A DNA stretch of 64,000 nucleotides from Leptospira jelokensis. Lineage in GTDB: Bacteria > Spirochaetota > Leptospiria > Leptospirales > Leptospiraceae. Under the pieces are notes generated by a model. It saw only the letters and a list, made by a program, of their open reading frames with translations, made no database searches and was not told the DNA's origin. A program made the translations under genes and the position numbers. This document shows positions 57,600-64,000 of this stretch, piece by piece; position 1 is the stretch's first letter, and each line of letters starts with the position of its first letter. The stretch is taken from the NCBI RefSeq assembly GCF_004769635.1, contig NZ_RQGH01000024.1, forward strand, positions 68,557 to 132,556. Reading direction: 5' to 3'.

Positions 57600-57950
57600 G
57601 CAAGAAGATAGTGTACTCCCCACCCGATTTGGGAGGGGAACTGGACCCGCCACCCAATGAATCTCCTCTACCACAAGGTCCGTCTTTTGGCAATCCCTCT
57701 CCGAAAACCCCCCATTTTTTCCTTCCAAAAGTTCACATTTTTGCTCTTTCCCTTTTCGTTTCCACTGGGGCGCCCCCAGTTTTCCCAAGATATGAGTCCA
57801 CCACTACACGGGGACGGGCTACTCCGGGGTCCGCTCACGCTCCCGTCCTCGGAGGTTTCACCTCCTCTGACCAAGCCCTACGTATCCCTGGCGCGGGGGC
57901 TCGTTTCGTATTGGAATCTCAAATCCTTTAGGCGATAATTCAGAAATTAT
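57600..57950. other. GC-rich non-coding island
   Basis: A stretch of about 350 bases has no supported gene and is visibly richer in G and C than its surroundings. It holds short palindromes: ACTGGGG/CCCCAGT around CGC at 57764-57780 and GGAGG/CCTCC around TTTCA near 57859. Open frames run on both strands but look spurious. Confidence 0.6.
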
Positions 57951-57995
57951 TGTCTTGAAAGTTTCCGATCCCTAGGCAAACTTCATGATTACTAT

Positions 57996-58373
57996 ATGGG
58001 TAAATTCATCTTTCGTTTCAGTTTGTTCCTCATCCTTCTCGCAATCATCTTTGCGGGTTATACTTGGCTCACTCTCACTTGGAGTTATTCAGAAGGTGAC
58101 CGTGCAGGTTACATCCAAAAACTTTCCAAAAAGGGTTGGGTTTGCAAAACTTGGGAAGGGGAAATGGCGCTTGTCACCATGCCAGGAACCATGACGGAAA
58201 AGTTCTATTTCAGTATCCGTGATGAAGCAATCGCCGAAGAACTCAATGGTTCGATTGGTAAACGTGTGGTATTAGAATATGAAGAACACATCGGTGTCCC
58301 TTTTAGTTGTTTTGCTGAAACTCGTTATTTCATCACGGGTGTAAAAACCGTAGGGGAAGTCCCTCCACTTTAG
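57996..58373 (+). CDS. small membrane-anchored protein, unknown function
   Basis: 125 residues. One membrane helix near 7-27 and a soluble extracytoplasmic part follow (GWVCKTWEGEMALVTMPGTM and then KRVVLEYEEHIGVPFSCF). Two Cys residues could form a disulfide. It has its own terminator. No family recognised. Confidence 0.78.
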   Translation: MGKFIFRFSLFLILLAIIFAGYTWLTLTWSYSEGDRAGYIQKLSKKGWVCKTWEGEMALVTMPGTMTEKFYFSIRDEAIAEELNGSIGKRVVLEYEEHIGVPFSCFAETRYFITGVKTVGEVPPL

Positions 58374-58388
58374 TTCTCCAAACACCCG

Positions 58389-58437
58389 AACGACCACCTA
58401 ACTTTTTTTAAGTGTAAGTTGGTCGTTTATCTTTCTT
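58389..58437 (+). terminator. intrinsic terminator after the 58 kb membrane protein
   Basis: AACGACC and AACTT (with a 4-base bulge) pair with AAGTT and GGTCGTT, followed by a T-rich stretch. Confidence 0.6.
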
Positions 58438-58454
58438 TCCTTTTCTTTGGGGAT

Positions 58455-58895
58455 TCAATCAGATACATTGTATTTCTTTTGTTTTTCAATGATCTTTGCT
58501 AAATCTTTTAGAAAATAAATCCTTTGTGTATCTTTCCATTTCCCATTCTCTTTTGTGATGTACTCATAATAGTTTTCGTTTACGGATACAATTCTGATTT
58601 CGGATTCTGAACCGATTTCATTTCCAAGGAAAGGATCATTTACTTCAGTTGTTTTTAAAATGTAAGCACACGGATCCAGCCAAGTGATGCTTTCTACCTT
58701 ATAAAATGTTTCGTACAATCGATGTTGTCGTTGGAAGTTTCCATTCCTTTCGATGATGATGAAAAAATCGGGAGATGCTTCATAATAGAACATCCCTTTT
58801 TTAACCCGAGTACAATCGGGTGGGCTGTTCGCTGCATAGGCATTGGGGTGTAACACTGAGATCATTACCATTATGGAAACAAACAGTAACTTCAT
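58455..58895 (-). CDS. secreted protein, unknown function
   Basis: 146 residues. A signal peptide covers 1-21 (ending AYA before ANSPPD). The mature part has two cysteines (DCTRV and PCAYI) and beta-like stretches (FFIIIERNGNFQRQHRLYE). It ends in a basic helix. No family recognised; convergent with the 58.0 kb gene. Confidence 0.78.
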   Translation of the reverse strand: MKLLFVSIMVMISVLHPNAYAANSPPDCTRVKKGMFYYEASPDFFIIIERNGNFQRQHRLYETFYKVESITWLDPCAYILKTTEVNDPFLGNEIGSESEIRIVSVNENYYEYITKENGKWKDTQRIYFLKDLAKIIEKQKKYNVSD

Positions 58896-59050
58896 TTTGA
58901 TGCACTTCCTATAGATTCCAATTCGTTTGACTCATTTCCAAAGGAATGTGGGAAAAAATCAAGAATTATGTCACATAAGTTTCTCACTTCTCCCCTTTTT
59001 ACAGCCAATGAAAAAAGTAACTGCGAGTAAATTTCACTTTACATATTTTT

Positions 59051-59068
59051 ACTAAACATATATTTAGT
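59051..59068. promoter_or_regulatory. palindrome upstream of the RadA-like/PolB unit, candidate operator
   Basis: ACTAAA and TTTAGT form a perfect inverted repeat around CATATA, 6 bases before the ATG at 59075. Its place suggests repression at or near the start; it does not match a LexA box I can name with confidence. Confidence 0.45.
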
Positions 59069-59074
59069 TACCAT

Positions 59075-59680
59075 ATGGAACTCGCAGAACAAAGCCATTC
59101 TTCCTCCAATCTCTACGAACCCATACAAAACTGGAACCAAAAGGACTTGGGTCTCCTCACGGGCGAAAGGGGGATGTACAAACTCGCCCACTACTGGCAA
59201 TATGCACTTGTCTGCTCAGGCTTTCAGGTATTCAATTTGGACTGTGCCATCCGATTTAACCCCTTTACCATCACGGAAGAAACCAGAAAACAAAATCTTG
59301 CACCAGAACCTTTTTTAGAGCAAATCCAAATCCAAAGAGCCTTCACACCGTATCAAATCTTAGATGCCTTACAAAATATACTAAAAGAAAAAAGAGAAAA
59401 TACCATTTACTTTTTGTTAGCTCCTTGCAAACAATTTTTAGATGGAGATGTGAAAGATGATGAGGGAATTTATTTATTACATCTGATGTTAAACTTTATA
59501 GAAAAATTTCCCACAGAAAACATACCACTACTCATCATTGAGTCGTGGACCTACTCACACCAAAACTTCAAACTTTTTTTCCCAAAACTCTTACGTGTTT
59601 CACAAACCCTTTGGGAACTCAAAACGGAAAAAGGACTCTCAAGGATCCGAACACGAAAAACATCCCTTACAGGAGCATAA
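59075..59680 (+). CDS. degenerate RecA/RadA-like protein
   Basis: 201 residues. The order of core elements follows the RecA/Rad51 fold: a P-loop position GERGMYKL (30-37) that keeps Lys36 but loses the usual Gly and Ser/Thr, the helix-strand segment with QRAFTPYQILDALQNI (Rad51 has a comparable ARAFNTDHQ), and a Walker B position IYFLLAPCK without the Asp. The loss of nucleotide-binding residues suggests a non-catalytic partner. It starts the unit that includes a small helical protein and a family B polymerase. There is no clear binding site before the start, so it may be leaderless or weakly translated. The family call rests on pattern similarity. Confidence 0.65.
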   Translation: MELAEQSHSSSNLYEPIQNWNQKDLGLLTGERGMYKLAHYWQYALVCSGFQVFNLDCAIRFNPFTITEETRKQNLAPEPFLEQIQIQRAFTPYQILDALQNILKEKRENTIYFLLAPCKQFLDGDVKDDEGIYLLHLMLNFIEKFPTENIPLLIIESWTYSHQNFKLFFPKLLRVSQTLWELKTEKGLSRIRTRKTSLTGA

Positions 59681-59681
59681 A

Positions 59682-59948
59682 ATGGGCAGAACCATTTCCC
59701 CCTATTCTCGTCAAATGTTACAAATCGAAGAAAACTTATCTGATTTTCGAAGAGCCCTTCGAAAGGCCGACCAAGAAATCTTCGATGATCTCATCCGAGT
59801 TTCCAAATTACAGGTGCAAGCTGGTGTAATGGCATCACTTCCCTATCCGATAGATTCCATGCTTTTATCGATGATGATCCAATTAAAGAAAGAACTAAAC
59901 GAATTAACCGAAATCAAGAGAAAACTAACAGAGGAAACAAAGTTATAA
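59682..59948 (+). CDS. small helical protein in the polymerase unit
   Basis: 88 residues from ATG at 59682, with AGGAG six bases upstream. Two long charged helices are separated by a hydrophobic turn (GVMASLPYPIDSMLLSMMIQ). It starts two bases after the previous stop and lies 39 bases before the polymerase gene. Size and helical character suggest an accessory or bridging subunit. No family recognised. Confidence 0.7.
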   Translation: MGRTISPYSRQMLQIEENLSDFRRALRKADQEIFDDLIRVSKLQVQAGVMASLPYPIDSMLLSMMIQLKKELNELTEIKRKLTEETKL

Positions 59949-59987
59949 TGAAAAAAAACATCAAACCAATGTAAAACCCAATCAAAC

Positions 59988-62414
59988 ATGGAAATTTACA
60001 AAGGGTATCTATTTGATATCTACCATTCCGAACAAAAAATTTATCTTTGGATCAAATCAGATTCAGGCGAGTTAAAACTTTTTGTGGATGAATACTTCCC
60101 AATCATTTACGCCAATGCATCTCCAACGATTCTTAAAAAATTAGTAAAACGTTTTTACGAATTAGATGCATTAGCAGAAATCCCTACTTTTACAGAAAAA
60201 CGATTATTCTATCAAAACAAAACCATCCCTGTTTTAAAACTTGTCATATCGAAACCACAACTCCTACCAAAAATAACAAACAAACTTTTTAATTTATATG
60301 GAAAATACGATATCTACCATTCTGATATCGAAATTACCACAGGGTATATGGTAGAAAAAAACATCTACCCACTTGCTTACATTAGAATCGAATATGAAGT
60401 TTCAAAAAATCAAATCAATCATATCAAAAACATAAAATCACTCACTGACATCAATGAATTGGACTATGACGTTCCAGAATTAAAAGCGATTTCCCTTTAC
60501 TTAGAGAAAAGCCATAGACACCCATTCCAAGAAAATACACTTATCGCAGAAACTTCACAAAAAACTTATCGCATTCCAACCAAAAATGGAATCAATCTCA
60601 TCCAAAACCTAAACGAAATTTTCAAAAATCACAATCCGGATATTGTATTGTCCTCCTTTGGAGACCAAGTGATATTCCCCTACCTATTCAAAACTGCACA
60701 AGAAAATCACCTAACAACAGAATTTGATAGAGACAAAACAAGTTTAATTAGACGATCCATTCAAACACAGGGAACCAGTTTTAATACATATGGAACCATT
60801 GTTTTCCGAGCCCCTTCTTATCCACTCTTTGGAAGGTGGCATATTGACTCCCGAAATAGTTTTGTCTATAAAGAAGCAGAACTTATCGGGATCATCGAAC
60901 TCTCTCGCATATCCAGATTACCAATTCAAAAAATGGCAAGAGCATCCACAGGAAAAGCACTCACTTACATCGAAGTAGATGTGGCACTTCGCATGAACTA
61001 CCTTGTGCCTTGGCAAAAAAGTGCATTAGAATCCGAAAAAACTGCCTTACAATTGTTAAATGCCGATAAAGGTGGACTTGTTTTCCAAGCCGACATACAA
61101 AATGGATTTGTATTAGAAAATGTAGCACAACTCGATTTTTCGCAAATGTATCCAAGCATTATGGTGACACATAATATCTCTCCAGAAACAATCAATTGTT
61201 TGTGTTGCGAAGGAGAACCTAACATCGAAAATGTTCCTTCATTGGGCTATAGAATTTGTGCCAAACGAAAAGGAATTGTTTCGGAAGCATTGGCACATAT
61301 TGTCCAAAGACGTAACCACTACAAAGAACAAAAAAAAAACAATCATCCCAACTCAATGAATATCCAATCCAAACAATCTAGTTTAAAATGGATGTTAGTG
61401 ACTTCATTTGGATATCTCGGTTACAGAAATGCAAAATTCGGAAAACTAGAAAGCCACGAAGCCGTTACCGCATTCGGAAGAGAAAAACTTATCACAGCAA
61501 AAGAAGTATCAGAAGAATACAATTATAATGTTGTACACGGAATCACAGACAGTATTTTCATCCAAAAAAAAGACAAAAGCCCTATTTCAAGAGAAGATCT
61601 AACAATGCTTTGCTTAGAAATTGAAAAACGCACAAAAATCAAAATGGAAATCGAAGGGATTTATTCTTGGTTGTGTTTTCCACCCTCAACACAAGATGAA
61701 AAACTTCCTGTTGCCAACCGGTACATGGGCTGTTTCATAAACGGTCAATTCAAAGGTCGAGGCATTATCACCAGAAGAAAAGATTTTCCAAAACTCATAC
61801 GAGAAGCACAAAACCATATGATCCAATGGATGTGCCAATTCAAAACCATAAAAGAAATGCAGCTAAAAGAAAACGAAATCATCGATATCTTCTATTCGTA
61901 TGATCAAAAACTTGTAACAGGAAACTTAAACTGGAAAGATCTAATCATCCAAAAATCCACATCAAAAGAACCAGAAGACTATACCGTTGACGCACCGAGT
62001 ACAATCGCCGTCAAAGACTTAATGGACATGGGAGTGCGTGTCCAAGCTGGTGAAAAAATCAAATACATTGTTGTAAATCAAAAATCAGATAAAAAAGGAG
62101 AACGATACCTTACTGTCGAACGTATGGAAAAAAAAGATAATAAAACAAACAATACTAGTTTGCACGAAAGATCAAATTCCGCGTCAATCAATAACGAAAT
62201 CAGTACAAAATCCAATCACAAAACACAAAAATACGACCGTCGGTATTACAGAAATCTGCTGGTAAAATCCTTCAAAGAGATTTGGATTGGTATCTCTAGT
62301 TTCAAAAATTTTGAAATACTAATAAGTGAAGAAAGATTTTTGCCCTTCTGCCTAGAAAAAAATCAAAACTACTGTAAAACAATCAATACAACCAACTCCA
62401 TTTTTATTGCATAG
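59988..62414 (+). CDS. family B DNA polymerase with a degenerate exonuclease domain
   Basis: 808 residues. Polymerase motifs are A (LDFSQMYPSIM, Asp383), B (SSLKWMLVTSFGYLGYRNA, about 465-481) and C (HGITDS, 517-522), where the first Asp of YxDTDS is replaced by Ile while the second, Asp521, remains. In the exonuclease region the DxE of Exo I appears as DVP at 161-163, and the Exo II Asp is missing (SSFGDQVIFPYL). Proofreading is thus probably lost, which suggests a translesion or mutagenic role. It resembles the poorly studied PolB2-like bacterial group. The C-terminal 80 residues after about 720 are variable and Lys/Asn-rich. Codon use is A-rich, unlike the core genes. Confidence 0.9.
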   Translation: MEIYKGYLFDIYHSEQKIYLWIKSDSGELKLFVDEYFPIIYANASPTILKKLVKRFYELDALAEIPTFTEKRLFYQNKTIPVLKLVISKPQLLPKITNKLFNLYGKYDIYHSDIEITTGYMVEKNIYPLAYIRIEYEVSKNQINHIKNIKSLTDINELDYDVPELKAISLYLEKSHRHPFQENTLIAETSQKTYRIPTKNGINLIQNLNEIFKNHNPDIVLSSFGDQVIFPYLFKTAQENHLTTEFDRDKTSLIRRSIQTQGTSFNTYGTIVFRAPSYPLFGRWHIDSRNSFVYKEAELIGIIELSRISRLPIQKMARASTGKALTYIEVDVALRMNYLVPWQKSALESEKTALQLLNADKGGLVFQADIQNGFVLENVAQLDFSQMYPSIMVTHNISPETINCLCCEGEPNIENVPSLGYRICAKRKGIVSEALAHIVQRRNHYKEQKKNNHPNSMNIQSKQSSLKWMLVTSFGYLGYRNAKFGKLESHEAVTAFGREKLITAKEVSEEYNYNVVHGITDSIFIQKKDKSPISREDLTMLCLEIEKRTKIKMEIEGIYSWLCFPPSTQDEKLPVANRYMGCFINGQFKGRGIITRRKDFPKLIREAQNHMIQWMCQFKTIKEMQLKENEIIDIFYSYDQKLVTGNLNWKDLIIQKSTSKEPEDYTVDAPSTIAVKDLMDMGVRVQAGEKIKYIVVNQKSDKKGERYLTVERMEKKDNKTNNTSLHERSNSASINNEISTKSNHKTQKYDRRYYRNLLVKSFKEIWIGISSFKNFEILISEERFLPFCLEKNQNYCKTINTTNSIFIA

Positions 62415-62813
62415 AAAACGAAAAAATATCAAAAAAACCTAAAATACTATTCTTGTTATACGAGAAAAAAGAACACCAAACAAAAAAATATTTGAAGAAA
62501 GAACCTTCAAATCAAGAATCAGATTCACTTTTCATTCCATGGGAGTGAGGGGGCGAAGCTATGCCAAAACCCCGACTCTATCAAAAAAAATAACCATCTG
62601 CAATCTGGAATTATGTCTCTTAAGCCAAAAAACACCAATACCATGCAACCTGCAGGCAATAACACCAATCCATTTCCCCCCGCAGGAAAAGATATAAAAA
62701 CTATGCGCATACCACACATAGAATGCCAATAACCAATATACAATTTACGCACGGCTTATAACCAATAAAATATATACAACGATCAATCGTTATGCGAAAG
62801 TCGTTAAAATCAC
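62415..62813. other. gene-free accessory spacer
   Basis: About 400 bases without a supported gene. A GC-rich patch at 62540-62575 (AGTGAGGGGGCGAAGC) and GTTATACG at 62455-62462 stand out. The right end carries GTTATGCG at 62789, the first copy of a repeat that recurs after the peptidase gene. Confidence 0.5.
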
Positions 62814-62822
62814 ATGAAAATT
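62789..62822 (+). repeat. first copy of a 34-base direct repeat at a cassette-like boundary
   Basis: GTTATGCG, then a spacer, GTTAAAA, spacer and TGAAAATT; 27 of 34 positions match the copy at 63709. The peptidase ATG lies inside this copy. Confidence 0.6.
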
Positions 62823-63545
62823 AATAAAATATATGGCATCATTAGAAGATTAGTTTCAAAACCAATTGCACATTTGGTACCTTTAAATAGAAAGGAAATA
62901 GAATTATTAGAATATAATTTTGAATTCTATAAAAATTTAAATCATACTGATCGAAAAAAATACAATTATTTAATCAAACACTTTAAACTCTCCAAATCAA
63001 TCAAATCTTCACCAGATATTTTACTAACTAAGTATCATAAAACTTTTCTTGCTTGTGTTGCTGTCAGGTTAATTCGAAAAATTGGTCTTAAACATTATGA
63101 TTATATTAACAATATTATCATTTTTCCTGACAAATTTGAAACTCATGAATTTTCTTTCAAACTAGATGGAGTAACTGGTGAAAATGGAAATCTTGGTTTA
63201 TCATGGAGAACAATTATTCGTGGTATTTCCAATCCTGTTGATGGAGATTGCGTTATTACACATGAATTTGCACATGCTATTGATCTAAAATCTGGTGATT
63301 TCGATGGTATACCAAAATTAAATTCTGAAAAAGATGAAGATATCTGGGATAAAGTATTTATTAAAGATTTTCAGCAGTTGAAGTATGAACTTAAAAACTT
63401 AGTACCGAATATTTCTGATGAATCTGAATTATTTGCTTATTTAAGTGAATTTTTTTTTGAAAAACCACTATTCTTAAAAGAAAAATTTCCAAATATTTTT
63501 ATTTTACTTAATAAATTCTACAAAGAATATGATATTGAGAAATAA
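62814..63545 (+). CDS. MtfA-like M90-family zinc metallopeptidase
   Basis: 243 residues. The zinc motif is HEFAHAID (His150, Glu151, His154). The C-terminal motif DESELFAYLSEFFFEKP (202-218) matches the MtfA region that supplies the third ligand and the rest of the site. The MtfA protein of E. coli is a cytoplasmic peptidase that also binds the Mlc repressor. Here the gene is very A/T-rich, unlike its neighbours, and sits alone between two copies of a direct repeat. This suggests horizontal acquisition as a cassette. No signal peptide is visible. Confidence 0.85.
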   Translation: MKINKIYGIIRRLVSKPIAHLVPLNRKEIELLEYNFEFYKNLNHTDRKKYNYLIKHFKLSKSIKSSPDILLTKYHKTFLACVAVRLIRKIGLKHYDYINNIIIFPDKFETHEFSFKLDGVTGENGNLGLSWRTIIRGISNPVDGDCVITHEFAHAIDLKSGDFDGIPKLNSEKDEDIWDKVFIKDFQQLKYELKNLVPNISDESELFAYLSEFFFEKPLFLKEKFPNIFILLNKFYKEYDIEK

Positions 63546-63717
63546 CGACCTTCGCATAACTGCGGCTTACCGCTTCGCTTCGGGACTTCGCCCTCGCTCG
63601 GGCTGCGCCAAATTCCCCTTCTGTCACTCGTTTGCATCCGCAAACTCCGTGCCAGTCCCTAACGTCCCGTTGGGACTCAGGGTCGGGGAACTTCGGTAAG
63701 TCTAGTTCGTTATGCGT
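63546..63717 (+). repeat. large imperfect palindrome, attC-like recombination site candidate
   Basis: The element begins right after the peptidase stop. CGCATAAC at 63553-63560 pairs with GTTATGCG at 63709-63716, and CTTACCG at 63566-63572 with CGGTAAG at 63694-63700. An inner GTCCC/GGGAC stem also occurs (63655-63659 with 63672-63676). About 165 bases of GC-rich palindrome sit in AT-rich sequence, as in integron attC sites. No integrase is in the window. Confidence 0.55.
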
Positions 63718-63742
63718 AATTTGTTAAAACTAATTGAAAATT
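63709..63742 (+). repeat. second copy of the 34-base direct repeat
   Basis: It starts inside the end of the attC-like palindrome and matches 27 of 34 positions with the copy at 62789. What follows to the window end is AT-rich and holds no gene I can support. Confidence 0.6.
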
Positions 63743-64000
63743 GAAAAAAATGTAACCTAGAACTGAACCCAATAAAAAAGAATATTGAAAATGAATAATC
63801 TGTTATAATTGCTTTGGGTATTATTATTTAAAAAAAATACCTTAAAATTAGTATTTACGAATTTTAACTAAAAGACAAAAAAAGAAATTTCAAAATTAGA
63901 CCACCCTTAAAGTAAAAAATAAATGCGATTACATAGGTTTTCTAATAAACTCAAATTAGTAAAAATTGACATATGTTCTGGTTAAAAAGTTCTTTTGTTC

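Noticed and set aside
57570..57788. N-terminal extension of the LpoB-like gene
   Set aside because: The extension has no coding character and would bury the lipoprotein signal at 57569; it lies in the GC-rich island.
57590..57938. Overlapping plus-strand frames of 93-113 codons in the GC-rich island
   Set aside because: Pro/Ser-rich in both frames with no binding site; frames are open because of base composition.
62525..62752. 75-codon minus-strand frame in the accessory spacer
   Set aside because: Cys/Trp/Phe-rich composition with no binding site, in a repeat-like spacer; looks like chance open frame.
63743..64000. Possible start of another cassette gene at the right edge
   Set aside because: The frames I checked here stop early; nothing supports a gene before the window ends.

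Overview
The window looks like a chromosomal segment of a Leptospira species. The evidence is two FlaB-type flagellins in tandem, the Leptospira-like gene content and coding style (many lipoproteins with loose spirochaete lipoboxes, Phe/Lys/Ser-rich proteins), and the ribosomal gene order rpsF-ssb-rpsR-rplI-dnaB. A free-living (L. biflexa-like) member is plausible but cannot be settled from this sequence alone. I found no tRNA, rRNA, insertion sequence or CRISPR array.

Layout. 1-6.5 kb: a minus-strand core operon, rpsF-ssb-rpsR-rplI-dnaB-aspS-phoH-(7TM-HD phosphohydrolase, cut by the left edge). 6.7-11.3 kb: a membrane protein and a TPR/lipoprotein/CapA-like operon. 11.3-17.3 kb: a plus-strand, translationally coupled operon with a cysteine desulfurase-like enzyme, a membrane-anchored CHAT caspase-fold protein, a secreted protein that appears to start at CTG, an ECF sigma factor and a beta-rich protein, closed by a terminator. 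17.3-24 kb: ychF, an RluA-type enzyme, a DUF2797 protein, a DUF1343 (NamZ-like) lipoprotein, and a FlgT/LPP20-like lipoprotein. 23.7-34 kb: a histidine kinase/receiver pair, rhodanese, cyclophilin, KefC/KefF-type antiporter, a DedA-ATP-grasp fusion, hydrolase/DoxX, and a membrane adenylate cyclase. 34-37 kb: a lipoprotein and two flagellin genes whose leaders both fold into CsrA-site-like hairpins. 37.3-48 kb: amidase, DEAD-box helicase, methyltransferase, TPR protein, nusB-ribH, SET protein, and GH57/DUF4912. 48-57.6 kb: hpf, ECF sigma/putative anti-sigma, mutL, a Fur-family regulator, flavin reductase, purL, and a COG3014-like/LpoB-like lipoprotein pair. 57.6-64 kb: an accessory end with a GC-rich non-coding island, a three-gene unit with a degenerate RadA-like protein and an exonuclease-degenerate family B DNA polymerase, and a cassette-like MtfA-type peptidase followed by a large attC-like palindrome.

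The best candidates for undescribed biology are: (1) the CHAT/secreted protein/ECF sigma operon at 12.5-17.2 kb; (2) the RadA-like/small helical protein/family B polymerase unit at 59.1-62.4 kb with a palindrome at its start; (3) the dual GGA-loop hairpins in both flaB leaders; (4) the integron-like cassette at the right edge.
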